From: Aedes albopictus
Lineage: Eukaryota; Arthropoda; Insecta; Diptera; Culicidae
Direction: 5' to 3'
DNA: 64,000 nucleotides
Assembly (NCBI RefSeq): GCF_035046485.1
Contig: NC_085138.1
Location: forward strand, 271,975,694-272,039,693
The notes beneath the pieces were generated by a model that did not search any database, was not told where the DNA came from, and was given only the letters and a program-made list of their open reading frames with translations. The position numbers and the translations under genes were made by a program. Shown here one piece after another: positions 48,901 through 53,912 of the stretch; position 1 is the stretch's first letter; every line of letters begins with the position of its first letter.

Positions 48901-51900
48901 CGGGGACGCGCCCTGTTGGATTTCGAAAGCCTCGGAGAATATTACAAACCTTCAATGGCATTCCCATAAACTAACCCACATTGCCCATTCAGGGGTCTGA
49001 CTGGGCCTATTACCCTCCTTCAGTTTGTAATATTCTCTCCAACTTGGAATTATATTTTCCCGGCACATAAATGACTTCGACAAATGTTCGATATACTATG
49101 CAGCGTCATGATCAGTATAACTATATCAGATGACTTGGAGATCTGATTCTTACAGAATTGTTTGCCATTCAGGGTCGTGCAATTTCGAAAGGAAAACATG
49201 ACGTACGACGACTGTAGCAAATCGTTTCCCATGCGAACGGACTGCTGTGATGCTTCATCTCTCACCCAGCAACACACTCGTTCGTTGCTGCTACAGAAAC
49301 AAGTGTGTATGAAACATGGGATGATACACTTGGATTTTCGTTTCATTTATGAGTCATTGAAATACTTCAACATGCTAAAAACACTATTTAAACCACATTT
49401 TTAAATAGTGGTGCATGCCAATAGAATGATAATTATGTTTTATGAAAGAGGATAACAAATTCGACCACTTAAATCCAATTAACCGGCGCCCGTAACCATT
49501 GAGAGACTAGCGCGCACCAGTGAGACACTAATGCTCTGACGGGTGAAGCACAAGCAATGCGACCGGGTGGGAGACTACCGAGTGCTACGATGAGTGGAAA
49601 AGTTTTTTTTAACGACCGAGTCATTAGAAAAATGTATGAAACACTTGAAGTGACTCATTCAAATGTTGCATGAAAGTGTATCATTGAAACGAAATTGTAC
49701 GCCCCTGCCATTGATTATACATTCAGCTATTCTAATCATTACTGCAAAGGCCATCGACCACATGCCTGAAATCAAAGCTTCCTGGAAGATATAATCCAAG
49801 CCCAGGGAAATTTTAGCTTTTCAATATATCAGGTTTAAATGTATTTTTATTTACATTTAAAAATAAAATAAACTTACATTTTTGAAAATACTATGATGAT
49901 TAAATTGTAGGTCCTTACTGACGTAACAATGATCCGACAAAATGGTCACTAAGGTTTTATGTTACGCTAGACGCATCACGATAGCGCAGTGTTCGTTCAG
50001 AAAGCCTGGGTCATAATCCCAACATCCCACTAGGGTTAAATTTAGGGCTTTTTCTTAATTTCTCAATACTTCTTAATTTCTAATAATTCTTCCACATCAT
50101 CATGGTTGCTTGCATTATTCATTTAAAACGAAATTAGACGCTGTCCATAAACTACGTAGACTTGATTTTGGCAACCTCAGACCCTCCCCCCTCCCCCCTC
50201 GTAGACTTTTGTTCATATCAAATTTTCGAAATTTGTAAGGACCGTAGACTTTCACCAGACTTCCCCGTCCCCCTCAAAGTCTACGTAGTTTATGAACAGG
50301 CCCTTAAACATTTTAGGGACAATTTTATTCATAGTAATACTTGAGTCTACATGTAGAGTATATGGCCTATTGAGAACTTGTTTGGTGCCAAAGGGGTGTA
50401 AGTCAACAGTTTGGTGGTAAAGGGGTGTAAGTGACACTAACCCAAAAAATCAAATTTTCCTATCTGCAAAAAAACAGCGTATATAATGTCTGTTTCCATC
50501 TCAGATGGTGGAGTTACTTGATAGTAGAGTGTTCGGAGCGAATCCAAATTTTTTCGAATATTGTTGATTTTTTTATAAGATGTCAAAGTTTTCGTTCAAT
50601 ATCTCAAAATCGAGTTTTGGTCACTTACACCCCTCTGCTTCTGACCCCAATTGTTAACAATTTCTAAATAAAACAAAGTTTTCCTCTAATTTTCAGAGCA
50701 AAATGAACTAAGATAAAAACTTTTAAACACATGGAAACCATGAAGAAATATGTACTCTTTAATACGCCCATGTTAGAAAAATATTTTAAAAATAATTTCA
50801 AATGTTTAGGAACCAAAACTAAAAAAGGTGCTACATATTAAAAATAGTATTTAAGATAAATTAATAAAAAACTTAACACTGTTTGAACATTTTTCAAAAC
50901 AATTTTTTGTCGATGAAGGCATATAAACCTACCTTTATGATAGGTACAAATACTAAGTACACTGTGGTGCATAATTGATCGGACAAACGCCGATTTTCAT
51001 ACAAAATGGCCAAGTTTGAGATGCTGTAACTATGGTTTGTTTTGGTGGATTGAGCTCAATTTTTGACACGGAACTACGAATATGCTGAATTTTGTGTATA
51101 CAAAGTATAAAATGTTTTCGTTCACAGGTCTGGGCGTGGCAAGGCGTTGAAAATATTGCAAAAGTGATCGGACCAGGGTCGTGCAATTTCGAAAGGAAAA
51201 CATGACGTACGACGACTGTAGCAAATCGTTTCCCATGCGAACGGACTGCTGTGATGCTTCATCTCTCACCCAGCAACATACTCGTTCGTTGCTGCTACAG
51301 AAACAAGTGTGTATGAAACATGGAATGATACACTTGGATTTTCGTTTCATTTATGAGTCATTGAAATACTTCAACATGCTAAAAACACTATTTAAACCAC
51401 ATTTTTAAATAGTGGTGCACGCCAATAGAATGATAATTATGTTTTATGAAAGAGGATATCAAATTCGACCACTAAAATCCAATTAACCGGGGCCCGTAAC
51501 CATTGAGAGACTAGCGCGCACCAGTGAGACACTAATGCTCTGACGGGTGAAGCACAAGCAATGCGACCGGGTGGGAGACTACCGAGTGCTACGATGAGTG
51601 GAAAAGTTTTTTTTAACGACCGAGTCATTAGAAAAATGTATGAAACACTTGAAGTGACTCCTTCAAATGTTGCGTGAAAGTGTATCATTGAAACGAAATT
51701 GTACGTCCCTGGATCGGACAGCGGTACCCCTTTGATTTACACGCGTGCCGCTGTCCGATCACTTTTGCAATATTTTCAACGCCTTGCCACGCCCAGACCT
51801 GTGAACGAAAACATTTTATACTTTGTATACACAAAATTCAGCATATTCGTAGTTCCGTGTCAAAAATTGAGCTCAATCCACCAAAACAAACCATAGTTAC

Positions 51901-52819
51901 AGCATCTCAAACTTGGCCATTTTGTATGAAATCGGCGTTTGTCCGATCAATTATGCACCACAGTGTACTTAAAAACAATTTCATGCTTAAAACGTAATAT
52001 TTTCTAAAAATTATCATTTGTCAAATAATTCAATTTTCAGAAAATGTCTCTTAATTTATAAGTTAATATTTTTTTTTCGTTCTTGTCCGACGAAGCAACG
52101 AACTCCTGAAGACCTTATCCAGCTATATAAGTACTATTTTGAAAATAAAATTTGATTGAATGTGATTGAAAGCAATTGAAAGAAAATTATATCCTTAAAA
52201 AACGGCCTCTGGCGCGTGGACGATTTTGACATCCATATGTTCAACGTTATATTTATTTATTTATTTATTTTTATTTATTTATTTTTATGGGTCATACTGT
52301 AGTTCTATGGGTATGAGACTACCTCAAGAATAAATACGATCATGAGGATGTTTATGCATTGAATAAGATATTATCCCATATCCAACAATTCCAACCCGCA
52401 CAGTAGGCTACAATACATTTCGGTGAACAGTGCAACACAATAAGAAAAGTTGACACGGACGTTAATGTTTCTGCCGGCTTAGGCACTGGTTATGTAATCA
52501 TTTAGGTTTGTTGAAATTGATTAGATAAACGCATGTTGTGATGTCTGAGACAATTAAAAACATGGCATCATGCATGCTTGCATTCTTTTTGAAGTTATTT
52601 ACAAAAATCTTATCACTTCTAACATAAGAAGGCGCAGTAGCCTTAGACTTTTGATCTTACATCACATCGCCATGTTCGATCAAATTGAACAAAATTGACG
52701 GAAAATAAATGAGCAAAATGATTCCACTTACCGGCGCAATAGAATCGCACATTGCTGGCTTTGGCGGCCTTAGCCAAGGTACACGTCCGGGAAGCGAAAA
52801 TTTTTCCAATGCTGGCCAT
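18127..52819 (-). CDS. Echs1: Enoyl-CoA hydratase, short chain, mitochondrial
   Basis: Two coding exons, 52819-52732 and 18917-18127, join phase 1 to phase 1 (GCC G | CA TCC) into a 292-residue protein; the human enzyme has 290. Exon 1 supplies a presequence rich in Arg, Lys, Ala and Ser without acids ([20 protein letters not shown]), as for mitochondrial import. Exon 2 carries the whole crotonase fold: NRPKALNAL (55-63), [11 protein letters not shown] (95-105, oxyanion hole and CoA site), GYALGGGCE (138-146) and [14 protein letters not shown] (from 164). Glu146 and Glu166 correspond to the catalytic Glu144 and Glu164 of rat ECHS1. It hydrates 2-trans-enoyl-CoA to L-3-hydroxyacyl-CoA in matrix beta-oxidation and also serves valine catabolism. 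The intron is 33.8 kb and contains another gene. Exon 2 alone extends to an in-frame ATG inside the intron, but that N-terminus is intronic. Confidence 0.92.
19020..19636. other. Intronic, no feature recognised
   Basis: AT-rich sequence between the Echs1 acceptor and a SINE fragment. No supported gene or repeat boundary. Confidence 0.4.
19637..19851 (+). mobile_element. Feilai-like SINE, 3'-truncated
   Basis: The head TAGCCGATGCGGTAAGCGCA and B box GACGGGTTCGATTTCC is followed by TCCTTGACTTCCTGGGGCATAG. Matches 54664-54840 closely, but the 3' part with the AAG tail is missing. A 17-base expansion (repeated CATGCACATGCAC) lies between the boxes. Confidence 0.8.
19881..20725. mobile_element. 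TGACATATCATG element split by a LINE remnant
   Basis: The left half at 19881-19992 and right half at about 20685-20725 resemble the continuous copy at 6431-6583 (ACATATGATGCA...ATTATATGTCATGTA and TGTCATGTAAGCCATG). The sequence between them is LINE-derived, so a retrotransposon fragment probably inserted here. Confidence 0.55.
20103..20396 (+). pseudogene. LINE ORF2 C-terminal fragment
   Basis: The 97-codon open stretch has the zinc-finger-like spacing [18 protein letters not shown] (C-x2-C-x8-H-x4-C), followed by a region ending [13 protein letters not shown]. This is the usual C-terminus of mosquito non-LTR retrotransposon reverse transcriptases of the R1/LOA/Jockey group. No reverse transcriptase domain remains upstream; the sequence to about 20512 looks like its 3' UTR. 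The first ATG has no meaning as a start. Confidence 0.8.
20754..20826 (+). mobile_element. SINE 3'-end fragment (Feilai-like)
   Basis: GTGTAAGTGCTCATAGAGCA ... AACAGGCTTTGTACCAGTTG and GTTACGCCAAGAAGAAGA match the last 75 bases or so of the full-length SINE at 54664-54946. The tRNA-like head is missing. Confidence 0.8.
20830..22365. other. Intronic, no gene recognised
   Basis: AT-rich, with short chance frames only. No terminus pairs were found by eye. Confidence 0.4.
22366..22577. repeat. 106-bp tandem duplication
   Basis: ACCCTTTTAACATTTAAAGTG starts at 22366 and again at 22472. The two copies differ at only a few bases (for example GAAAATG/GACAATG and ACTAATCGG/ACTCATCGG). Non-coding. 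Confidence 0.85.
22578..24055. other. Intronic, mostly unassigned; LINE tail at 23650-23708
   Basis: No gene recognised. Contains the LINE tail listed separately and AT-rich sequence otherwise. Confidence 0.4.
23652..23708 (-). mobile_element. LINE 3' tail with (TAA)n
   Basis: On the minus strand this reads GAGATGAACCAGCCTCGGGC ... CTCCCTAATAAAGC followed by a (TAA)n run. This looks like the 3' end of a 5'-truncated non-LTR retrotransposon. Clade is uncertain; TAA tails occur in I-like elements. Confidence 0.6.
24056..24500. repeat. 189-bp family tandem repeat, second locus
   Basis: Three diverged copies of the unit at 1-358: TTGTACTACTC at 24244 and 24410 and a related start near 24056, with spacings of about 188 and 166. 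The GGTAACC and AAATTCAATAGCGTTCTA blocks are kept. Confidence 0.75.
24501..25525. other. Intronic, no gene recognised
   Basis: AT-rich; no convincing repeats or coding frames. Confidence 0.4.
25530..27250. mobile_element. Inverted-arm composite, arms about 150-200 bp
   Basis: The left arm (25535-25695, with GCACAATGGTCC, ATTACGCCTAAACTA and TTCTTCATATTTTTTGAACA) is matched in reverse complement near 27050-27245 (...TTTAGGCGTAATTG...GGACCATTGTGC). The 140-codon minus-strand frame in the middle has no family resemblance that I recognise. A diverged foldback transposon is the simplest reading. Confidence 0.6.
27251..28011. other. Intronic, no gene; MITE fragment near 27786-27870
   Basis: A short block GGGGCTGTTTATAAACCACGTAGAC resembles the terminus of the MITE at 50138-50305, but the other end is missing or decayed. 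The rest is unassigned. Confidence 0.4.
28012..28143. mobile_element. Possible short MITE, GGGCAC termini
   Basis: Starts TGGGCACAAAACACGAAAAA and ends GGGTTTGGTGCCCA, giving an imperfect inverted pair, with several GGGT(T/C) motifs inside. Weak evidence. Confidence 0.4.
28479..30125 (+). CDS. XPG/FEN1-like PIN-domain protein, asteroid/FAM120-like
   Basis: A 548-codon uninterrupted frame with a strong N-terminal XPG/FEN1 signature, [10 protein letters not shown]. Conserved acids of the PIN/FEN fold are present: Asp38 (VIDLL), Asp85 (FFIDGK), Glu148/Asp150/Asp152 (DVECDKD), Asp169/Asp171 (SDTDFL) and Asp223 (AGND). The order of blocks, FFIDGKLQ...HW..RQ then DTDF then [10 protein letters not shown], matches asteroid/FAM120-type proteins more than FEN1 itself. 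The C-terminal 320 residues have no motif I recognise. Such proteins bind or cut structured nucleic acid; the substrate here is unknown. It is intronless and lies antisense inside the Echs1 intron, so it may be an old retrocopy, but intact acids and frame argue it is functional. An upstream TTTTCCAG at 28410 could be the acceptor of a 5' UTR intron. Codon use is balanced, unlike the AT-rich flanks. Confidence 0.85.
   Translation: MGVSGLATYLTRNGCSHEVNIPDEIQKCGKKEPLIVIDLLTVICSLSGPINEQIYGCRNQFAWANVTHFCDRMIEAGARLVFFIDGKLQESKYEHWTQRQEQVYNECLRNVQHGHGNIRGNVVKHAFISALVAAAREKAVLITSYDVECDKDLAAYAKKHDALSIITSDTDFLIFEGNFRIWSSSDLNLKLMKTKEWNREQLRQNLNLEWNQMPFFAAIAGNDNFKFRPSGMRDLNTVAQRVRELNLRRGSTKITMGLYNKIFGTQNYNNKISFENAVQFYDTDYAIQQPIVPSEMHHYPNCALSIILGIPGSIRLPCLDLREANYSQIALYMYRRQLGVLFFHRSDVSEQILTSPVFIKLSHYDTYRIIDTTPITPPLSIKVPLPEELYSLDPQISESLEVIKYRMLTWVVSDTLTYEEICHIDPRYLLDVLTLYFLIETNLLDIMTADIILLTIDDCIKNRIPWEIPLQRPRKPNVTTSFRYTNFYARMYCNAETVGLRKQLASTFLCKFDGVYFNNVVDALRCDADLLAYKLEPIKSYRVYAKLA
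30177..31205. mobile_element. AGAAAAAT-terminus element, about 1.0 kb
   Basis: The left end ACACGCAGAAAAATGG and right end ATTTTTCTGTGTGTACG are an inverted pair. Inside is a hairpin AAATATTTGGTAG...CTACCAAATATTT (30722-30785). The first 190 bases are shared with 3316-3440 and, inverted, 43555-43720. Frames inside are short and unconserved. Confidence 0.6.
30208..30213 (+). terminator. Candidate poly(A) signal inside transposon sequence
   Basis: AATAAA 83 bases after the PIN-domain stop. It lies within the AAAACAATAAAACGCAT block of a dispersed repeat also seen at 3316 and 43690. A second AATAAA occurs near 30355. The repeat may supply the 3' end of this gene. Confidence 0.5.
31311..31552. 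mobile_element. Palindromic MITE, 242 bp
   Basis: Starts TATACCGCATTTAGTTCACC and ends GGTAAACTAAATGCGCTATA, with inner pairs CACTGGACT/AGTCCAGTG and TGCGCGATTGCAT/ATGCAATCGCGCA. Arms cover most of the length. TA at the ends fits a mariner/Tc1-type target. Confidence 0.8.
31943..32101. mobile_element. MITE with AAATTATGTCACGC termini
   Basis: AAGGGGTGATACACAAATTA ... TGACATAATTTGCGTGCGGCCCTT are inverted ends around the motif CACCCTCCCCTC. Short, C-rich and non-coding; a relative of the family at 10690 and 59869. Confidence 0.7.
32100..33745. mobile_element. Large foldback with nested pogo-type MITE
   Basis: Left arm (32100-32520) and right arm (about 33455-33740) are diverged reverse complements. 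Shared blocks include GATTATCTCGAAAT, AACTAGTT and ACCGATTTGCA. The left outer part equals the repeat at 2562-2860. The loop carries a separate TA-flanked element at 32645-33448. Confidence 0.7.
32645..33448. mobile_element. TA-flanked MITE, 804 bp, CCGTAAACCGGGGTCAAATT ends
   Basis: Left CCGTAAACCGGGGTCAAATT and right AATTTGACCCCGGATTACGG are inverted, with TA at 32643-32644 and 33449-33450. Mariner/pogo type. The interior is AT-rich without transposase. Confidence 0.8.
33938..34268. mobile_element. Foldback element, arms about 80 bp
   Basis: GAAACTGTTTCGTGGTGGCT ... TTTTGTCCGACGTTTCGG is complemented at 34186-34268 (CCGAAACGTCGGACAAAATA ... AGCCACCACGAAACTG). A 14-base direct repeat, TGTGTATTGTCTAT, occurs at about 33897 and 34267, outside the arms. 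Confidence 0.75.
34651..34716. repeat. GGCCGAATGCC short tandem array, left
   Basis: Repeats of (T/G)GGCCGAATGCCATTTGG-type 11-22 bp units. The inverted counterpart is at 38992-39067, just outside the 4.1 kb foldback, so both probably belong to one outer structure. Confidence 0.7.
34870..35278. repeat. 150-bp subrepeats, left arm (3 copies)
   Basis: Copies aligned on CGTAATTCCGCCGCTATG at 34942, 35092 and 35242. The third copy is cut off by the MITE at 35279. Confidence 0.85.
35279..35613. mobile_element. MITE with CACAGACAAACAGACGTAAC termini, copy 1 (335 bp)
   Basis: Termini CACAGACAAACAGACGTAAC and its complement. The same interior (inverted) is at 43980-44240 and 45524-45603. Flanks here (GCATTTG and GTTCAAG) do not match, so the junction with the 12/24-bp array has been rearranged since insertion. 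Confidence 0.85.
35640..37760. repeat. 12/24-bp tandem array 2, reverse orientation
   Basis: Units such as GGAATCCCCGAAGGAATTCC and AGGAATTCCAGGAGGAATCC are the complement of array 1 units. It forms the core of the 4.1 kb foldback. Frames of up to 129 codons on both strands (I-P-S-G, G-I-P-E, F-L-R-G types) are repeat artefacts. Confidence 0.9.
37840..38690. repeat. 150-bp subrepeats, right arm (5 copies)
   Basis: Inverted relative to the left arm. Copies aligned on TTACGCAC at about 38021, 38171, 38321, 38470 and 38619. Each holds CTGGCGCCACCTAGCGGCGG and GATAACCCATGTC. Confidence 0.85.
38992..39067. repeat. GGCCGAATGCC short tandem array, right
   Basis: TTCGGCCAAATGATCCATTC GGCCAGATAGCATTCGGCC units in the opposite orientation to 34651-34716. 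Confidence 0.7.
39068..39840. other. Intronic, no gene recognised
   Basis: AT-rich sequence without supported features; no clear repeat boundaries. Confidence 0.4.
39843..40020. mobile_element. Short inverted-repeat MITE, about 178 bp
   Basis: CAGCGGCCGGTATTTTGGGCACT ... CTATAACTGA pairs with TGAGTTATAGCAGAAAAGTG ... CCCAAAATAGGACCCCTGCCG. Imperfect arms of about 40 bp. Confidence 0.65.
40168..40648 (-). mobile_element. tRNA-derived SINE (Feilai-like), full length
   Basis: On the minus strand: GGTCTCCCCAGTTAGCCTAG head, GCGGGTTCGATTCCCG B box, body with CCCTGGGCATAG, AACTGTGGAAGTGC and an AAGAAGAAG tail (plus-strand CTTCTTCTT run at 40168-40227). Same subfamily as 10966-11471. Confidence 0.85.
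40832..41095. mobile_element. Foldback element, arms about 80 bp
   Basis: TCGCGTTCAGTATCATACAG GCGTATCTACAATGATCG and its complement at 41020-41095. The loop of about 110 bases has CAGCGAGAGATCATACGAAT. Non-coding despite the 115-codon frame overlapping it. Confidence 0.8.
41100..41870. other. Intronic, repeat debris
   Basis: Three degenerate copies of GTGACCCCAAACTTTTGG(C/T)CG at about 41305, 41341 and 41710 suggest decayed transposon ends. No gene seen. Confidence 0.45.
41873..42533. mobile_element. TA-type MITE, TAGAGTAAGGTGGGGCAAAC ends
   Basis: Left TATAGAGTAAGGTGGGGCAA ACGTTCGA and right TCGAACTTTTGTCCCACTTT ACTCTATA are inverted. Several internal TTCGAACTCTTGCCCCAC copies repeat the terminus. 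No transposase. Confidence 0.8.
42534..43554. other. Intronic, no gene recognised
   Basis: AT-rich; short frames only. Confidence 0.4.
43555..43720. repeat. AGAAAAAT-family repeat, inverted copy
   Basis: Reverse complement of the first 190 bases of the 30177 element (blocks ATGATGGTAAT, CTCAGATTGATAATCAACCA, GCGTTTTATTGTTTTG). Confidence 0.7.
43980..45603. mobile_element. MITE with CACAGACAAACAGACGTAAC termini, copy 2 (1.62 kb, with nested insert)
   Basis: Perfect inverted ends of the family and a 7-bp target duplication GTATGAC at 43973-43979 and 45604-45610. Flanking interior parts match copy 1 in reverse orientation. A foreign 1.28 kb insert at about 44245-45523 accounts for the extra length. 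Confidence 0.88.
44245..45523. mobile_element. Insert with GTCGAATTCGTTTATTC termini
   Basis: GTCGAATTCGTTTATT (44245) and AATAAACGAATTCGAC (ending 45523) are a perfect 16-bp inverted pair. Both ends contain AACGAACGGTTTCGGTGCAA and GGTGTAGCA blocks. The middle is AT-rich and non-coding. Confidence 0.7.
45611..46397. other. Intronic; 173-codon frame of unknown meaning
   Basis: A plus-strand frame at 45765-46286 is open for 173 codons and rich in Ser, Asn, Lys and Ile. It has no motif, no repeat period and the base composition of its AT-rich surroundings. I do not recognise it; it could be decayed transposon coding sequence or chance. No gene call is made. Confidence 0.3.
46398..46474. repeat. 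Hairpin element, copy 2 (77 bp)
   Basis: CTGCCCCCACTCGTATGATA GTCCCAT ... GATGGGTCTGTTATGCGAGT GGGGGCAG, with loop ATGAATAGGAAACCCAGCAA, the reverse complement of the loop of copy 1 at 10104-10181. Confidence 0.75.
47402..47567. mobile_element. Hairpin MITE, about 165 bp
   Basis: CTCACGA ... GTTTGGCAGTCTTCTT pairs with AAGAAGGCTGCCAAACTCGG ... TCGTGAG. It contains CCGACGTTTCGGC as in the 33938 foldback. Confidence 0.65.
47794..47915. mobile_element. MITE, about 120 bp, TAACCC(T/G)(C/G)GAGC termini
   Basis: Left GTAACCCTCGAGCAGTCGCG and right CACGACCGCTCCCGGGTTAA are inverted. Internal CGTGTACTCAGTACACG palindrome. Non-coding. Confidence 0.65.
48931..49035. repeat. Hairpin, GAGAATATTACAAAC stem
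   Basis: GGAGAATATTACAAACCTTC and AGTTTGTAATATTCTC about 80 bases apart, inside the retroposed segment. A short inverted repeat that would fold in its transcript. Confidence 0.65.
49170..49707. mobile_element. hAT-type MITE, copy A, 538 bp
   Basis: Ends CAGGGTCGTGCAATTTCG and CGAAATTGTACGCCCCTG, inverted. About 98% identical and equal in length to copy B. No perfect 8-bp target duplication here (flanks share only GCCATT). The 98-codon frame is common to both copies but shows no transposase motif. Confidence 0.85.
50138..50305. mobile_element. MITE with CATAAACTACGTAGAC termini
   Basis: GCTGTCCATAAACTACGTAG ACTTG ... AAGTCTACGTAGTTTATGAACAGGC, with C-runs inside. Inverted arms of about 25 bp. 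Same style as the ATAAATGACGTAGC element at 59869. Confidence 0.8.
50960..51965. mobile_element. TA-flanked foldback, arms about 215 bp, with hAT MITE in its loop
   Basis: CACTGTGGTGCATAATTGAT CGGACAAACG at the left and its complement at the right, with TA at 50958-50959 and 51966-51967. The arms 50960-51173 and about 51755-51965 are almost perfect reverse complements. The hAT MITE copy B sits inside with its own target duplication. Confidence 0.88.
51174..51711. mobile_element. hAT-type MITE, copy B, 538 bp, 8-bp target duplication
   Basis: CAGGGTCGTGC...GTACGTCCCTG flanked by GATCGGAC at 51166-51173 and 51712-51719. The perfect 8-bp duplication and CAGGG ends place it in the hAT superfamily. 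Non-autonomous. Confidence 0.92.
52240..52290. repeat. (ATTT)n microsatellite
   Basis: ATTTATTTATTTATTTTTAT run at the inner edge of the right terminus of the 5.8 kb composite. Confidence 0.85.
52318..52731 (-). other. 5' end of Echs1 intron 1, no feature recognised
   Basis: AT-rich intronic sequence adjacent to the donor; nothing else supported. Confidence 0.4.
52732..52819 (-). CDS. Echs1: Echs1 coding exon 1 (mitochondrial presequence)
   Basis: 88 bases: the ATG (complement of 52817-52819, context ATAATGGCC) encodes 29 residues from [12 protein letters not shown] to NVRFYCA plus one base, then GTAAGTGG. Amphipathic, Arg/Lys/Ser-rich and free of acids, as in matrix targeting peptides. Phase 1 fits the phase of exon 2. 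Assignment to Echs1 is inferred from phase, strand and content. Probable 5' UTR runs to about 52940. Confidence 0.82.
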
Positions 52820-52950
52820 TATGTTGATCCTGATTCGACTCTTGAAACTTGCTCAAATAGCACTCTGCACGACAATCGTACGACTAATGGAATCCGCAGC
52901 CAACCGAGCGAACGCAGACAGCTACCGGTTTGACGGTTCAAAAAAATTGA
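52820..52950 (-). promoter_or_regulatory. Echs1 5' UTR and probable promoter
   Basis: On the minus strand, the approximately 120 bases before the ATG are GC-balanced, unlike the flank (GCGTTCGCTCGGTTGGCTGC). No TATA box is evident. The likely start lies near GAACCGTCAAACCGG at about 52940. Confidence 0.45.
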
Positions 52951-53810
52951 TATTCTTCCTCACTGGTACCGGCTTATTTTGCTTCGATATGAATATACCG
53001 TATCTATCCACTACAGTTGCATGTAGCTAAAGCTTGTTTTGCTGAACATACAGACGTCTATAGGTTTGTAAGCTCGAATCATCATTCGGTCGCTGTTGCT
53101 GGCCAGCAATAAATACTCATACAGACGAGATACAAGAGAGGCTCGACAGTAGTACAGTAGTTGTTCATTATTATCACCGAGTAATTTTTTTATACATAGT
53201 TTTGATTGCATATCTTTATTTTCAATCAGCTGACTGTGTAGAAAATGAACCAACCTAATTTTAACATACTTACATAATTATTTAGGTATTCATTTGTCTC
53301 TATAGATTTAAGACTTCTGGCTTTGTGTTTAACAATATCTAACGACCTTCAAAGAAGTTCATTAAATATGGTTGATTATGTAAACCCGCTACGGTTAGAA
53401 GAGTATGTGTATCTAAATTTTGAACTCCAGAGATTAGAATATCTTTTAGCAAAACAAGCATGAAATGTGGAGGTCGTAGCAGGCCGTGCTTGAGGCTCGA
53501 GTTGTTTTATTGGTTATACCATATTTCAAGATTATATTTCATCATAAATTTCCTTTAAATATTATATTCAAATCATTATATAACCATATAACTGTATGGG
53601 GTCGGGAGGGTGCATCAGGGCATCATTGAAGTTGTAACTGTACGACGGAGTGGATTGCCAGCCGGAGTGTGGTGAGAAATAACTATAACATCCTGGTAGA
53701 TGGGTTCTTCTATCCCAACAGTTGCAATGGATTTGACGCGCCTTTCTTATAACAAACCATCCCGTAGAAAGCTTGACAAGTAATGTGAATTTCATTATTC
53801 ACGTTGGTGG
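52951..53810. other. Intergenic, no gene recognised
   Basis: Upstream flank of Echs1. No coding frame, RNA gene or repeat boundary supported. Confidence 0.4.
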
Positions 53811-53814
53811 ATCA

Positions 53815-53912
53815 TACTGTTGGAAGGAGATTCTCTTAAACCCGCGGATTTCGCGTAAGAGTCTCTACTTACGGGTCCGCCACACCCCTTTTTGGCCCTT
53901 CATACAGCGGTA
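53815..53912. repeat. Structured repeat, copy 1 (CGTAAG hairpin)
   Basis: GTTGGAAGGAGATTCTCTTA ... GCGGATTTCGCGTAAGAGTC TCTACTTACGGGTCCGC ... CCCTTCATACAG. Parallels 54333-54440. Stem CGTAAG/CTTACG flanks the loop AGTCTCTA. Confidence 0.65.

Larger units (their letters stand above)
48126..49831 (-). mobile_element. Retroposed segment with 24-bp direct repeats
   Basis: The 24-base direct repeat AAATTTTAGCTTTTCAATAT ATCA lies at 48126-48149 and 49808-49831. On the minus strand the enclosed segment ends in an A-rich tail (GCAAAATGAAAAAATGAAAA, complement of 48151-48178). Long target duplication plus tail is the hallmark of LINE-machinery insertion. The body (about 1.1 kb without the hAT MITE) has no long frame. 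It may be the 3' region of a LINE or a retroposed non-coding transcript. Confidence 0.65.
46550..52317. mobile_element. 5.8 kb composite with ACTACAGTATGACCCATAAAA termini
   Basis: Left end (46552-46588: GTATGGACATAGACTACAGT ATGACCCATAAAAAATG) and right end (52280-52316) are inverted with few mismatches. An inner inverted pair (AGGCAGAGGGGTGTAAGTGACC at about 46759 and its complement near 50620) suggests a foldback base structure. Later insertions include a retroposon, two 538-bp hAT MITEs and a foldback. No intact transposase. Confidence 0.6.
18918..52731 (-). other. Echs1 intron 1, 33.8 kb, with a nested gene
   Basis: Donor GTAAGTGG at 52731-52724 and acceptor TTTTTTGCAG at 18926-18918, both canonical on the minus strand. 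It contains the PIN-domain gene on the opposite strand (28479-30125), SINEs, LINE debris, many MITEs and a 4.1 kb foldback. Intron status rests on the exact phase match and on the need of exon 2 for a presequence; transcript data would settle it. Confidence 0.85.

Noticed and set aside
49960..50035. Possible tRNA (GATAGCGCAGT ... CCTGGGTCATAATCCCA)
   Set aside because: T loop is wrong and no acceptor pairing; chance resemblance or old SINE head.
49050..51350. Duplicate Cys-rich minus-strand frames (starting [12 protein letters not shown])
   Set aside because: Both copies are the interior of the 538-bp hAT MITEs; identity comes from the MITE, and the downstream ends differ.
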